Shown here piece by piece: positions 38,816-48,400 of a DNA stretch of 64,000 nt (positions within the stretch are counted from its first letter, which is position 1; the number at the start of each line of letters is the position of its first letter). The stretch comes from Xenorhabdus nematophila ATCC 19061 (GTDB lineage Bacteria > Pseudomonadota > Gammaproteobacteria > Enterobacterales > Enterobacteriaceae). The notes below the pieces were generated by a model that saw nothing but the letters and a program-made list of their open reading frames with translations, was not told where the DNA came from and ran no database searches. The position numbers and the translations under genes were made by a program. Where the stretch lies: assembly GCF_000252955.1 (NCBI RefSeq), contig NC_014228.1, forward strand, positions 806,001 through 870,000. Reading direction: 5' to 3'.

Positions 38816-38846
38816 ACAATCCGTTTTATTTAATTCATGTCTGTCT

Positions 38847-38878
38847 GGGAGAGGTTCACTGAACCTCTCCCTTTCTTT
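38847..38878 (+). terminator. Terminator of queC
   Basis: GGGAGAGGTTCA (38847-38858) pairs with TGAACCTCTCCC (38860-38871); the real loop would open a few of these pairs. A CTTTCTTT tail follows. Confidence 0.85.
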
Positions 38879-38879
38879 A

Positions 38880-39278
38880 TTAGCGCTGATAAGATTCCAT
38901 TCTTTTCCGTAATTCACCTTCCAAAGTCAGGGATTTCTGGGTTTTTAAATCAATACAGGCAAATGTAGTTAAAGCATCTGCAATAATTTGATTATCGCTC
39001 CTGCGTATAATTTCCTGAAAAAATGTACCGCTTTTATTACGTAATTCTTGCAAAGAAGATTTCACTTCCAGCTCATCTGTCACAACGGCTGGGTGGCGAT
39101 AATTAATATTGATATTTACCACAACAAAACCAATATTATTACGATTTAACCATTCCAGAGTGTCATCTTCTGTTAGTAAATCCCAGCGAGCGGCTTCCAT
39201 AAACTCTAAATAACGGGCGTTATTCACATGCTGGAAAAGATCAATATGGTAACCCCTAACTTTAATAATCGTACTCAT
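38880..39278 (-). CDS. fadM: Long-chain acyl-CoA thioesterase FadM
   Basis: FadM (YbaW) is a single hot-dog-fold thioesterase that clears long-chain acyl-CoA intermediates in oleate breakdown. I start it at ATG 39278 (MSTIIKVRGYHIDLFQHVNN), giving 132 aa as in E. coli. The upstream ATG at 39302 adds eight unconserved residues. The catalytic YHIDLFQHVNNARYLEF motif and FVVVNININYRHPAVV are intact. It is convergent with queC. Confidence 0.95.
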   Translation of the reverse strand: MSTIIKVRGYHIDLFQHVNNARYLEFMEAARWDLLTEDDTLEWLNRNNIGFVVVNININYRHPAVVTDELEVKSSLQELRNKSGTFFQEIIRRSDNQIIADALTTFACIDLKTQKSLTLEGELRKRMESYQR

Positions 39279-39380
39279 TGCTATTTTTTTCCTTAGACTC
39301 ATCCGACCAGACAGCCATTAACAATAGCAAAACAATTCAATTACAATAGTGTTTAATGAATTATTCTTGATCAATATCAC

Positions 39381-39420
39381 AGCCCTCTTGATAGCGGCAT
39401 AACTACACATCAAGAGGGCT
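39381..39420. terminator. Inverted repeat downstream of ybaV
   Basis: AGCCCTCTTGAT (39381-39392) pairs perfectly with ATCAAGAGGGCT (39409-39420) around a 16-base loop. It lies just after the ybaV stop and before fadM. There is no T-run on the minus strand. Confidence 0.6.
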
Positions 39421-39426
39421 TAATTC

Positions 39427-39819
39427 TCAATAAGTTAATTTATTTCGATTTTTTTCTATAAAGGTAGGACCAATGCCTTGAACTTCTTGTAGTTGTTCTA
39501 TTGCTGTAAAAGGACCATATTTTTCACGATATTCAATAATTGCCTGTGCCTTTTTAACCCCAATACCATTAAGTTCTTTCGCTAACTCTTCAGCATTTGC
39601 AATATTAATGTTCAGTGTCCCTTTCTTTGATATTTTCTGATCCGGGATCTGCTTCCCTCCTTCTTTTGAAATGCTGTTCTCAACAGTCGCTGTATGTTGA
39701 CTACTAGGTTGTTTTGCCGTTTTATCAGTAGATTCATTCGTCGTAATTGCGTGTGATAACGGCATATTGATACATAAAGCCACAATGAGTGAATTGAATA
39801 ATACCCTTAAACCCTTCAT
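39427..39819 (-). CDS. ybaV: ComEA-like helix-hairpin-helix periplasmic protein YbaV
   Basis: I start it at ATG 39819 behind GGAGGAG, giving 130 aa; the frame is open to 39909 but those residues are unconserved. A signal peptide (MKGLRVLFNSLIVALC, cleaved after LSHA) is followed by a polar linker and two HhH motifs at the C-terminus (LNINIANAEELAKELNGIG and IEQLQEVQGIGPTFIEKN). This is the DNA-binding module of ComEA, suggesting a periplasmic DNA-binding role, possibly in DNA uptake. It follows ppiD, as in E. coli. Confidence 0.9.
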   Translation of the reverse strand: MKGLRVLFNSLIVALCINMPLSHAITTNESTDKTAKQPSSQHTATVENSISKEGGKQIPDQKISKKGTLNINIANAEELAKELNGIGVKKAQAIIEYREKYGPFTAIEQLQEVQGIGPTFIEKNRNKLTY

Positions 39820-39900
39820 ATAAACTCCTCCATGTATTGTTGACGAAGGAGAGATTGCCATAACAATATTTCTGGACAATAGACAAGATTCAAATATGCG

Positions 39901-39922
39901 AAAGGCCACAAAAGTGGCCTTT
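39901..39922 (-). terminator. Terminator of ppiD
   Basis: AAAGGCCAC, loop AAAA, GTGGCCTTT form a perfect 9-bp stem, 45 bp after the ppiD stop. A short T-run ends each strand. Confidence 0.75.
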
Positions 39923-39967
39923 CTTAATTACTATTTTGCAAAATCAGTTGCGAGTAGCTTCGCAATT

Positions 39968-41848
39968 TTATTCGACTTGACCGAACTTAATATCCGCTTC
40001 ATCACGTAAGTTAATCATCAGCGATTCCAACATCATATTACCGGTCTGGTACTGATAACCTTCCTGATATTGTTTAATCTGCTCATCGCTGATAGAACCA
40101 GGAATAACTTTATCCAATTGGATAAGCACAGCATTCCCAATCTCATCCTGAGCTAAACCGTATTGAACTTTACCTTCTTTAGGATGAGGTAAAGTGAATG
40201 CTATATCAGTGGCCTGATGAGTTTGTGGGAAGCGCTTTATTACTGTTGGCTGACCAAATTGGATGCCGGCAGCTTTTAATGCCTGCTCACCTTTACCTTC
40301 TTTTAGGGCCACCAGCAGTTTTTCACTTTCAACCTGAAGCTGTTTTTCTGCTTTCTGACGCTTCAACAATTCAGCCATTTCAGATTTAGCTTGTCCAAAT
40401 GGTTGAACAGTTTCAGGTTTGACGTCATTAACACGAACGATAAAAGCTCTGTCACCTTCAACAGAAATAACATCCGAGTTAGTTCCCGTTGCGCCTTTAT
40501 CGTCGATCAAATTACCAGAAAAAATAGCCTGAACAACTTGACTGAAATTAATATCAGCAGGAATGTGGTCACGATCAAACCAATCGGTGTTCACAGCTGC
40601 ATAACCTGCTGCTTTTTCTGCCGCGGCCAAAGATTCATTATCATTAGCTGCAGCATCACTCACTTTTCTTTGTAAGTCATAGAATGCGTCAACTGATTTT
40701 TCCTGCTTAACAATTTTATCTATTTCTGCATGTATATCAGCTAATGGTTTGATTACCTGCGGTTTAATATCATCCAGACGGAAGATAGCATACGCATTGG
40801 ATAATTTGACAATCTCAGAAAGTTGCCCTTTCTGTGTCAAATTAGCTGATTTAAGCTCATTAGGCAGAGAACTTTCTTCCATCCAACCAAGATCCCCTCC
40901 CTTTTGAGCAGAAAATTTGTCAGTCGATTTTTCGGCTGCCAATTGACTGAAATCAGCCCCTTTATTTAATTCATCTAAAACAGATTTAGCGGCTGAGTCT
41001 GAAACCAGTTGAATAAAACTGTATTTCTTCTGTTCAGGTGTCGTATATTTTGACAGATTATTTTTATAATATTTTTCGATATCAGCTTCAGATACAGTGA
41101 TGTTTTTGAGTTCATCTACAGCATCCATCTTGATATAGCTGATTTTAACTTTTTCTGGCACAGTGAAACGCTTACTATTTGCACTATAGTAGTTTTTCAA
41201 CTCTTCATCAGTTACTTTTTGCTGTGCTTCAAGTGATTTCAATTCAAGAGTTGCAAAACGCACTGTTCTTTCTTGAAGAATAAGCATCACTTCTTGTTTG
41301 ATTTCTGTCGGTAATGCAATTTCCGACCCCATCAATACCTGCATCAATTGACGGTTGATAAGCTCCTTACGAACCTGAGCTGCAAAGTGATCAGGGCTTA
41401 TGTTTGAACGAGCAAGCATGTTCAAATAGTCCTGATATTTTTTGTTATCAAATTTACCGTCGGTCTGGAGAAAAGATGTGTTACGTATCTCTTCAGCAAC
41501 CTGATCGTCGCTTGCTGATAAGCCCAACTTGTTAGCATACTGTTCAATTAAAACAGTATTAATAAGGCGATCCAATGACTGACGACGAATCTGACGCACT
41601 TGTTGTTCATCGCTTAACAAAGCTGAGAATTGATCTCCCAATCTTTCCTGCAATACATCTTTTTCTTGCAGAAACGCCTGTTCAAGTTCAGCGCGACTAA
41701 TGGTTTGACCATTCACTTTGGCAGCATAACTACCACTTTCGCTTGACAGGTAACCCGTTACACCTGTCAACAAAAAGGTCAGGATAATTAGAGCCAACAC
41801 AATTTTAAGCACAGGACCGTTTGCCGCCGTGCGTAGGTTGTCCATCAT
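39968..41848 (-). CDS. ppiD: Periplasmic folding chaperone PpiD
   Basis: PpiD is an inner-membrane-anchored chaperone at the SecYEG exit that assists folding of exported proteins. The 626-aa protein starts MMDNLRTAANGPVLKIVLAL, with a single N-terminal membrane anchor (residues about 15-33). SurA-like chaperone helices follow, then a parvulin domain at about 265-355 (KYSFIQLVSDSAAKSVLDEL, then GGDLGWMEESSLPNELK). C-terminal domains resemble the N-domain. The parvulin domain is degenerate in this family and need not be catalytic. It lies downstream of hupB. Confidence 0.95.
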   Translation of the reverse strand: MMDNLRTAANGPVLKIVLALIILTFLLTGVTGYLSSESGSYAAKVNGQTISRAELEQAFLQEKDVLQERLGDQFSALLSDEQQVRQIRRQSLDRLINTVLIEQYANKLGLSASDDQVAEEIRNTSFLQTDGKFDNKKYQDYLNMLARSNISPDHFAAQVRKELINRQLMQVLMGSEIALPTEIKQEVMLILQERTVRFATLELKSLEAQQKVTDEELKNYYSANSKRFTVPEKVKISYIKMDAVDELKNITVSEADIEKYYKNNLSKYTTPEQKKYSFIQLVSDSAAKSVLDELNKGADFSQLAAEKSTDKFSAQKGGDLGWMEESSLPNELKSANLTQKGQLSEIVKLSNAYAIFRLDDIKPQVIKPLADIHAEIDKIVKQEKSVDAFYDLQRKVSDAAANDNESLAAAEKAAGYAAVNTDWFDRDHIPADINFSQVVQAIFSGNLIDDKGATGTNSDVISVEGDRAFIVRVNDVKPETVQPFGQAKSEMAELLKRQKAEKQLQVESEKLLVALKEGKGEQALKAAGIQFGQPTVIKRFPQTHQATDIAFTLPHPKEGKVQYGLAQDEIGNAVLIQLDKVIPGSISDEQIKQYQEGYQYQTGNMMLESLMINLRDEADIKFGQVE

Positions 41849-41913
41849 AAAGACGTAAAACTCCGCTTTAGTGAAAAAGAAACTGCCATATTACGCTAAT
41901 TCAAACGCTAAGA

Positions 41914-41945
41914 GAAAAAAAGCGCACCAATCAACTGATGCGCTT
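41914..41945 (-). terminator. Terminator of hupB
   Basis: AAGCGCA (41920-41926) pairs with TGCGCTT (41939-41945). On the minus strand a run of seven T (41920-41914) follows. It lies about 80 bp after the hupB stop and just before ppiD. Confidence 0.85.
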
Positions 41946-42025
41946 ATATTCTAACCCAACAACCCTGCCTCGTCAGTTGAAGTTTAACTGCCAATGGCAA
42001 AAATGAGAGGCTAGCTTTCTATTCA

Positions 42026-42301
42026 TTAAGCATTAACCGCATCCTTGAGACCCTTTCCGGAACGGAAAGCAGGTACTTTTGCAGCCGCGATTTTGATTTC
42101 TTTGCCTGTTTGAGGGTTGCGTCCTGTACGTGCAGCACGTTCACGCACACTAAATGTACCGAACCCTACCAAAGCGACATCATCACCGTCTTTCAATGCT
42201 TCAGATACTGAAGAAATGAATGCATCTACTACACGTCCTGCTGCTGCTTTGGAAATGTTCACATCAGCAGCAATTTTGTCGATCAATTGTGACTTATTCA
42301 C
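42026..42301 (-). CDS. hupB: Histone-like protein HU-beta
   Basis: HupB is one subunit of the HU nucleoid protein. The best start is the GTG at 42301, which gives (V/M)[19 protein letters not shown] and 91 aa, the family length. GGGGA lies 8 bases upstream of it. ATG codons at 42316 and 42310 would add MGMIR. The DNA-binding arm motif [19 protein letters not shown] and the C-terminal [14 protein letters not shown] are intact. An ACGACAG/CTGTCGT hairpin lies at 42360-42378 upstream. An IS sits 140 bp upstream, where distal promoters would be. Confidence 0.95.
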   Translation of the reverse strand: MNKSQLIDKIAADVNISKAAAGRVVDAFISSVSEALKDGDDVALVGFGTFSVRERAARTGRNPQTGKEIKIAAAKVPAFRSGKGLKDAVNA

Positions 42302-42359
42302 TCTTATCATCCCCATTTAGTTTTACTATCGTAACAAAAACTGATTTATCACAGATAAC

Positions 42360-42378
42360 ACGACAGCCACTCTGTCGT
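42360..42378. promoter_or_regulatory. Hairpin in the hupB upstream region
   Basis: ACGACAG (42360-42366) pairs with CTGTCGT (42372-42378) around CCACT. It lies 59 bp upstream of the hupB start and about 60 bp from the IS end. It could be part of the hupB leader. Confidence 0.4.
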
Positions 42379-42440
42379 ATCAATCCTTTCCAGTATTAGC
42401 AAGAAATCATGGAACAGCAAAATATTTAATCAGATAATTA

Positions 42441-43307
42441 GAGCGTGTTGACCTTTGTTGTACATATTTCAATCGACCCACATAGGGAGCCACATGATTG
42501 AAAATGCCAAAGCAACGAGACTTTCATAATTTCTTGCTAATTTGTCATACCGAGTAGCTACTGCTCGGTATTTCTTGATTTTCAGGAAGGCATTTTCAAC
42601 TAAATGACGGTATCGATATAAACACCAATCAATATCGTCATTACCTTGTTTGCTATTCTCTTTTCCTGGTATTACGTGTCGAGCTTTACGGTTTTTAATC
42701 AAATCTCGTAAGGCTTGACTATCATAACCTTTATCAGCTACAACCACTTCTGCTTCAGGTGAGGATAATACCAAGGATTCGGCGTCGCTAACGTCATGGA
42801 GCTGTCCCCCTGACAAGTCAAAATGACACCACTATCTACGGCTAAATGTATTTTAGTCGAGTTACCACCTCGACTTTTACCTATCGCTTGCTCGCATGGC
42901 GCTTTAACACAGGCGCCATCTTGATGGGTTTTCACAATACTTGCATCAATAAATAGCCATTGAGGGTCATTGAAGCGAGAAAGAAACTGGAAAATTTCAG
43001 TCATCACGCCTTTCTTTGACCATAGATTAAAGCGTCTGAATACCGTGTTCCAATCGCCAAATTCACGCGGTAAATCTCGCCATGGAATACCTGTTCTCAT
43101 CCGAAACAACATTCCTTCAAGCGTCATTCTATGTTCGGACTTGTTATAAATACGTCCTGTTAGATGCATGATCCTTGATAGCAATTTCCAGCTATCATCT
43201 GTTAACATTAGTCTTGGCATTTGGGGGAGTTGTTTTGATTTTTGGCGAAACCATTATAACAGCCCCATTTGCTGCTTGCTTTTTATACCGAAAAGATCAA
43301 CACGCTC
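42441..43307 (-). mobile_element. IS5 family (IS427-type) insertion sequence, complete ends
   Basis: The 867-bp element has near-perfect inverted ends: GAGCGTGTTGACCTTT at 42441, and GAGCGTGTTGATCTTTT read on the minus strand from 43307. It is flanked by TA on both sides (42439-42440 and 43308-43309), a 2-bp target duplication. It separates hupB from lon. The related but distinct IS at 1-208 has the same end pattern. Confidence 0.9.
42469..43220 (-). pseudogene. IS5/IS427-type transposase split by a frameshift
   Basis: The first frame (43220-42738) begins MPRLMLTDDSWKLLSRIM and includes the first catalytic Asp (WLFIDASIVKTHQDG). The second frame (to 42469) continues LSGGQLHDVSDAESLVL, then VVADKGYDS (second Asp) and HLVENAFLKIKKYRA (Glu). 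Continuity requires a -1 shift near 42820-42830, at the end of HLAVDSG. Related transposases have about four more residues there (VDSYGLPIHF-like), so a small deletion is likely. Some IS427 elements do use programmed frameshifting, but no A-rich slippery run is seen at the junction. It is probably inactive. Confidence 0.8.
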
Positions 43308-43331
43308 TAGACTAAACTAACTTAATGATAC

Positions 43332-43368
43332 AAAAAAAGGCTGGCAAGTCTGAATATACTCGCCAACC
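43332..43368 (-). terminator. Terminator of lon
   Basis: GGCTGGCAAGT (43339-43349) pairs with ACTCGCCAACC (43358-43368) through two G-T pairs. On the minus strand a run of seven T (43338-43332) follows. The IS end at 43307 is 25 bp beyond it, so lon termination is preserved. Confidence 0.8.
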
Positions 43369-43411
43369 TAAATTTTATACACAGTTCTTGAGTTAGTTCA
43401 CTCTATTTGTA

Positions 43412-45766
43412 TTACTTTAGTGATACTACTTCTGCTCCAAATACAGATTCCTGCAAAGCAATAGACAGCACATCCTCTATGCGCTTAACAGGATGGATTT
43501 CTAAATCTTGGATCACATTCTGAGGAATCTCTTCCAGATCTCGTTTATTCTCATCTGGAATAACCACGGTTTTAATTCCCCCGCGGTGCGCCGCCAGGAG
43601 TTTTTCTTTCAAACCACCAATTGGCAAAACTAAACCACGCAGAGTGATCTCCCCGGTCATAGCAACATCAGCACGAACCGGATTACCTGTCAGGCAAGAA
43701 ACCAATGCTGTACACATTGCAATACCTGCACTTGGCCCATCTTTGGGTGTCGCGCCTTCAGGTACATGAACATGAATATCACGTTTTTCATGGAAATCAG
43801 AACTGATACCCAGTTTATCCGCACGCGCCCGAACGACCGTCAACGCTGCCTGAATGGATTCCTGCATCACTTCACCTAATGAACCGGTATAAGTCAATTT
43901 ACCTTTACCCGACACACTGGCTGTTTCAATCGTCAGCAGATCACCACCCACTTCTGTCCATGCAAGGCCCGTTACCTGACCAACCCGGTTTTCTGTATCC
44001 GCACGACCATAGTCCACACGTTGTACACCCAGATAATCTTTCAGATTTTCTGCATTGATTTCAATGTGCTTGAGCGTTTTGTCCATCAGCAGTGCTTTAA
44101 CTGCCTTACGACACAATTTAGAGATTTCACGTTCCAGACTACGAACGCCAGCCTCACGAGTGTAATAACGGATAATGCCGATAATCGCACCATCATCAAT
44201 AGACAGTTCACCTTTCTTCAAAGCGTTACGTTCGATCTGTTTTGGCAGTAAGTGGCGTTTGGCAATATTCAGTTTTTCATCTTCGGTATAACCCGACAGA
44301 CGAATGACTTCCATACGATCCAGCAATGGGGCCGGAATATTCATGGAGTTAGATGTCGCTACAAACATCACATCAGACAGATCGTAATCTACTTCAAGAT
44401 AGTGATCGTTAAATGTCACGTTCTGTTCAGGATCAAGCACTTCCAACAGGGCAGAAGCGGGATCACCACGCATGTCAGATGACATCTTATCAATCTCATC
44501 CAGCAAGAACAGCGGGTTCTTAACCCCGATTTTGGACATCTTCTGAATTAATTTTCCTGGCATGGAGCCGATATAAGTACGGCGATGCCCACGAATTTCC
44601 GCTTCATCACGCACGCCACCCAAAGCCATACGCACATATTTACGTCCGGTTGCACGTGCAATGGAACGACCCAGAGAGGTTTTACCAACCCCCGGAGGCC
44701 CTACCAGGCAAAGTATCGGCCCTTTGATTTTGCTGACACGGCTTTGTACCGCGAGATATTCAAGAATACGCTCTTTAACGCGCTCCAGACCATAATGATC
44801 TGTATCCAGAACTTCCTGCGCTTTTACTAAATCTTTTTTAACTTTGCTGCGCGCGACCCAAGGTACTTGCACCATCCAGTCAATATAGCTGCGAACAACC
44901 GTTGCTTCTGCTGACATTGGAGACATCATTTTTAATTTCTGCAATTCAGCTTCTGCTTTTTCGCGTGCCTCTTTTGGCATTTTCGCATTTTCGATCTTAC
45001 GCTTCAGCGTTTCATATTCATCAGGCGCATCATCCATCTCACCCAGTTCTTTCTGAATCGCTTTCATCTGTTCATTTAGGTAGTACTCGCGCTGGCTTTT
45101 TTCCATCTGTTTTTTAACGCGGTTACGGATACGTTTCTCTACCTGTAACAGATCAATTTCTGACTCCATCATTGCTATCAGATATTCAATGCGTTCAACA
45201 ACGTCAGACATTTCTAACACTGCTTGTTTATCATTTATTTTCAAAGGCATATGTGCAGCGATGGTATCTGCCAATTTTGCCACATCTTCAATACTGTGCA
45301 ACGATGTCAATACTTCCGGCGGGATCTTTTTATTCAGTTTGACATAGCCTTCAAACTGATTAATGGCCGTTCTTACCAGTACTTCTTGTTCACGCTCATC
45401 AATTTCAGGGGATTCAAGATATTCAACCTGCGCATAAAAATACTCACCGTTATCTGTTAACGTGGTAATGCGAGCACGCTGAAAGCCCTCAACCAGAACC
45501 TTTACTGTGCCATCTGGCAATTTCAGCATCTGTAAAACAGAAGCCACTGTACCTACGGAGAAAAGATCATTGACTCCCGGTTCATCAGTAGATGCTTCTT
45601 TTTGCGCGACCAACATGACTTGTTTGTCATGATCCATTGCTGCTTCTAGGCAATGAATTGACTTCTCACGCCCAACAAACAGAGGGATCACCATATGTGG
45701 GTAAACCACTACATCGCGCAAAGGCAATACAGGGATTTCTATGCGTTCGGAACGCTCAGGATTCAT
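43412..45766 (-). CDS. lon: ATP-dependent protease Lon
   Basis: Lon is the hexameric AAA+ protease that degrades damaged and regulatory proteins. I start at ATG 45766 ([20 protein letters not shown]), the E. coli N-terminus, giving 784 aa. The open frame to 45796 runs into a repeat element and is rejected. Conserved elements are Walker [18 protein letters not shown], Walker [19 protein letters not shown], and the Ser-Lys dyad in [14 protein letters not shown] and [15 protein letters not shown] sigma32 promoter lies about 215 bp upstream, with a palindromic repeat in between. Confidence 0.98.
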   Translation of the reverse strand: MNPERSERIEIPVLPLRDVVVYPHMVIPLFVGREKSIHCLEAAMDHDKQVMLVAQKEASTDEPGVNDLFSVGTVASVLQMLKLPDGTVKVLVEGFQRARITTLTDNGEYFYAQVEYLESPEIDEREQEVLVRTAINQFEGYVKLNKKIPPEVLTSLHSIEDVAKLADTIAAHMPLKINDKQAVLEMSDVVERIEYLIAMMESEIDLLQVEKRIRNRVKKQMEKSQREYYLNEQMKAIQKELGEMDDAPDEYETLKRKIENAKMPKEAREKAEAELQKLKMMSPMSAEATVVRSYIDWMVQVPWVARSKVKKDLVKAQEVLDTDHYGLERVKERILEYLAVQSRVSKIKGPILCLVGPPGVGKTSLGRSIARATGRKYVRMALGGVRDEAEIRGHRRTYIGSMPGKLIQKMSKIGVKNPLFLLDEIDKMSSDMRGDPASALLEVLDPEQNVTFNDHYLEVDYDLSDVMFVATSNSMNIPAPLLDRMEVIRLSGYTEDEKLNIAKRHLLPKQIERNALKKGELSIDDGAIIGIIRYYTREAGVRSLEREISKLCRKAVKALLMDKTLKHIEINAENLKDYLGVQRVDYGRADTENRVGQVTGLAWTEVGGDLLTIETASVSGKGKLTYTGSLGEVMQESIQAALTVVRARADKLGISSDFHEKRDIHVHVPEGATPKDGPSAGIAMCTALVSCLTGNPVRADVAMTGEITLRGLVLPIGGLKEKLLAAHRGGIKTVVIPDENKRDLEEIPQNVIQDLEIHPVKRIEDVLSIALQESVFGAEVVSLK

Positions 45767-45784
45767 AGAGGCTCTCTCTTCGTT

Positions 45785-45908
45785 TATACCCTTCATCTTT
45801 CAAGTTGCCTCTTTGTTGGCTGTGCTCATTCATCCCAGTCACATAGTCGTTATGCTCCCGTGAGTCGATTTACTTGCCGTTGCGATATAACTCGAAATCT
45901 ATTGGGTA
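45785..45908. repeat. Palindromic interspersed repeat (ERIC-like/MITE-like) in the lon leader
   Basis: The about 124-bp element begins TATACCCTTCATCTTTCAAG and ends in CTCGAAATCTATTGGGTA. Its ends are imperfect inverted repeats (ATACCC...TTTCAAGTT versus AACTCGAAAT...GGGTA). I recognise this motif pattern (TTCAAGTTGC ... GCAACTCGAAATCTATTGGG) as an interspersed repeat common in Photorhabdus, Xenorhabdus, Yersinia and Serratia genomes. It lies between the lon promoter and its start, ending 19 bp before the ATG. It would be transcribed and could fold into a long hairpin. Confidence 0.7.
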
Positions 45909-45932
45909 CAGCTTTCGCCAGTTTTTAGGAAT

Positions 45933-45956
45933 CTCGTGAAACACGGTTTCCACGAG
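45933..45956. promoter_or_regulatory. Hairpin in the distal lon leader
   Basis: CTCGTG (45933-45938) pairs with CACGAG (45951-45956). Within the loop, GTGAAACACGGTTTCCAC offers alternative pairings. It lies between the predicted lon transcription start (about 45970) and the repeat at 45785-45908. Confidence 0.4.
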
Positions 45957-45979
45957 TTTCACTTCAAAGAATATAAAAC

Positions 45980-46006
45980 ATATGGGGACAGGAATCTAAG
46001 ATTCAA
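45980..46006 (-). promoter_or_regulatory. Heat-shock (sigma32) promoter of lon
   Basis: On the minus strand TTGAA (46006-46002), a 14-bp spacer and CCCCATAT (45987-45980) match the RpoH consensus and the E. coli lon -10 (CCCCATAT). Confidence 0.8.
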
Positions 46007-46020
46007 TAGCCTATAGCTGC

Positions 46021-46050
46021 AAAAAACAAAATGAGGGAGAACCCCTCATT
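46021..46050 (-). terminator. Terminator of clpX
   Basis: AATGAGGG (46030-46037) pairs with CCCTCATT (46043-46050). On the minus strand TTTGTTTTTT follows. It lies between clpX and the lon promoter. Confidence 0.85.
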
Positions 46051-46096
46051 TATTTTGTCATAGATATTGATAATCGGTATTCCTGCCCTATTTTCT

Positions 46097-47368
46097 TCAC
46101 TCACCAGAAACTTGGGCATCCGGTTTGCTATATATCAATAATGGTGCGGATTTATCTTCAACAACCGTTTCATCAACGACAACTTTTTCTACGTGTTCCA
46201 TTGATGGCAAGTCATACATTGTGTCCAGCAAAACACCTTCAACAATTGAACGAAGACCACGAGCACCTGTTTTACGCGCCATTGCTTTTTTCGCAATCGC
46301 TGTCAGTGCTTCTTTTCTGAACTCCAGTTCAACACCCTCAAGATTAAACAGAGCCTGATACTGTTTAGTCAGCGCATTCTTCGGTTCTTGAAGGATCTGA
46401 ATCAATGCTTCTTCATTCAGTTCAGTCAGCGTTGCAACAACAGGCAGACGACCAATAAATTCAGGTATTAACCCAAATTTGATCAAATCTTCCGGTTCGA
46501 CCTGAGCCAGCAATTGGCCTTCAGTTGCTTTCTCTGATTCGCCTTTAACTGTAGCACTAAAGCCAATACCTGAACTGACATTCAAACGCTGGCTGACAAC
46601 TTTGTCCAAACCGGCAAACGCACCACCACAGATAAATAAAATTTTGGATGTATCAACTTGCAAAAATTCTTGCTGCGGATGCTTACGACCACCTTGAGGT
46701 GGAACTGCTGCCACAGTGCCTTCGATCAGTTTCAACAACGCCTGCTGAACCCCTTCCCCTGATACATCACGGGTGATTGAGGGATTATCAGACTTACGGG
46801 AAATCTTATCTATTTCATCAATATAGACGATTCCACGTTGTGCCTTCTGCACATCGTAGTCACATTTTTGCAGCAGCTTCTGAATAATATTCTCGACGTC
46901 TTCCCCAACATAACCGGCTTCCGTTAATGTTGTGGCATCCGCCATAGTAAACGGAACATCTAAATAGCGGGCGAGTGTTTCTGCCAACAAAGTTTTACCG
47001 CTACCTGTCGGACCAATCAGCAAAATATTACTTTTGCCTAGTTCCACACCATTATTGGTATCACCATTACGCAGTCTTTTGTAATGGTTATAGACAGCCA
47101 CTGCTAATACCTTTTTCGCCTGTTCCTGACCAATGACATAATCATCCAGATGTTGACGAATCTCATGAGGAGTAGGCAATGCGCTACGCTCACGATGTGG
47201 CACTAGCTCTTTAATTTCTTCGCGAATGATATCATTACATAAATCGACACATTCATCGCAGATATACACTGACGGGCCAGCTATTAATTTCCGTACTTCA
47301 TGTTGGCTTTTCCCGCAGAAAGAGCAATACAGCAGCTTTCCTGAACCGTCTTTGCGCTTATCTGTCAT
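46097..47368 (-). CDS. clpX: ATP-dependent Clp protease ATPase subunit ClpX
   Basis: ClpX unfolds tagged substrates and feeds them to ClpP. At 423 aa it matches E. coli (424). The N-terminal C4 zinc domain is complete ([11 protein letters not shown] and [10 protein letters not shown]). The AAA+ core has Walker [18 protein letters not shown], pore loop GYVGEDVE, Walker [15 protein letters not shown] and sensor 2 [10 protein letters not shown]. The ClpP-docking loop reads [10 protein letters not shown] with the IGF tripeptide. clpP lies upstream on the same strand, as in E. coli. Confidence 0.98.
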   Translation of the reverse strand: MTDKRKDGSGKLLYCSFCGKSQHEVRKLIAGPSVYICDECVDLCNDIIREEIKELVPHRERSALPTPHEIRQHLDDYVIGQEQAKKVLAVAVYNHYKRLRNGDTNNGVELGKSNILLIGPTGSGKTLLAETLARYLDVPFTMADATTLTEAGYVGEDVENIIQKLLQKCDYDVQKAQRGIVYIDEIDKISRKSDNPSITRDVSGEGVQQALLKLIEGTVAAVPPQGGRKHPQQEFLQVDTSKILFICGGAFAGLDKVVSQRLNVSSGIGFSATVKGESEKATEGQLLAQVEPEDLIKFGLIPEFIGRLPVVATLTELNEEALIQILQEPKNALTKQYQALFNLEGVELEFRKEALTAIAKKAMARKTGARGLRSIVEGVLLDTMYDLPSMEHVEKVVVDETVVEDKSAPLLIYSKPDAQVSGE

Positions 47369-47515
47369 CAGTCAACCTCACTTTATGAGCTGTTATCCCA
47401 GTTTATCTGGCATAACAGAAAAAACGCTGTTCTATTACTCCGCTTAGTCTGACGTCAAGACAAAAAAGCGTTTATAAAATACCCGCATCGGAGTAATAGA
47501 ATAATTATAAATGAA

Positions 47516-48139
47516 TTAATTGCGCTGGGTGAATATACTATCAACCAGCCCGTAGTCTACGGCCTCCGAAGCTGATAAGAAACGGTCACGTTCTGTGTCC
47601 TCTTCAATCTTATCAAGTGGTTGCCCAGTATGTTTCGCCATCAACTCGTTCATACGAGCTTTAACCTTAAGTATTTCCTGAGCATGGATTTGAATGTCAG
47701 TTGCCTGCCCCTGGAAACCACCTAACGGCTGATGAATCATGACTCTGGAATTCGGCAGGCAGAAACGCTTGCCTTCTGCTCCAGCAGCCAACAGGAATGA
47801 GCCCATTGAACAGGCCTGTCCCATACAAATAGTACTCACATCCGGTTTGATAAACTGCATCGTGTCATAAATAGACATACCCGCCGTAATAACCCCACCC
47901 GGAGAATTGATATATAGATGAATATCTTTTTCTGGATTTTCAGCTTCCAAGAATAACATTTGGGCGACAATCAGGTTCGCCATATGATCTTCGACTTGGC
48001 CAGTCAGAAAAATAATACGATCTTTTAATAAGCGGGAGTAAATATCAAATGCACGTTCTCCACGCGCTGTTTGTTCAACCACCATCGGCACCAAAGACAT
48101 GTTAGGTGCATATTGATCTTGCTTGCCACTGTATGACAT
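47516..48139 (-). CDS. clpP: ATP-dependent Clp protease proteolytic subunit ClpP
   Basis: ClpP is the serine protease barrel used by ClpX and ClpA. The 207-aa protein has the catalytic Ser in [16 protein letters not shown], His in [17 protein letters not shown] and Asp in the DRDRF-like [18 protein letters not shown] short propeptide ([15 protein letters not shown]) precedes [20 protein letters not shown]. It lies between tig and clpX in the conserved tig-clpP-clpX-lon order. Confidence 0.98.
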   Translation of the reverse strand: MSYSGKQDQYAPNMSLVPMVVEQTARGERAFDIYSRLLKDRIIFLTGQVEDHMANLIVAQMLFLEAENPEKDIHLYINSPGGVITAGMSIYDTMQFIKPDVSTICMGQACSMGSFLLAAGAEGKRFCLPNSRVMIHQPLGGFQGQATDIQIHAQEILKVKARMNELMAKHTGQPLDKIEEDTERDRFLSASEAVDYGLVDSIFTQRN

Positions 48140-48320
48140 TTCCGTCTCCTAATAGAACTCACGCTGGTGCCATTCATAACTGATTCTACTTGAGATAAGC
48201 AATGATGACCATGATCCAAAGTTAACTCACAAGGGGGGTTCTCCCCTCTAAAAAGTAGTAAGCTCTTACATAATAGTAAGAAAGGATATGAGGTTAAATC
48301 TGTTTTTTTCAAGAACAATA

Positions 48321-48350
48321 AAAAAACCCGCAAGCAGAGCCTGCGGGTTT
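48321..48350 (-). terminator. Terminator of tig
   Basis: AAACCCGCA (48324-48332) pairs with TGCGGGTTT (48342-48350). On the minus strand a T-run follows (48326-48321 and beyond). It lies in the tig-clpP gap, so clpP needs its own promoter within 48140-48320. Confidence 0.9.
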
Positions 48351-48400
48351 CCTTCATTGAAAGAGAGATTTCATCATCTCAGGCAATCAATAAATGAAAC

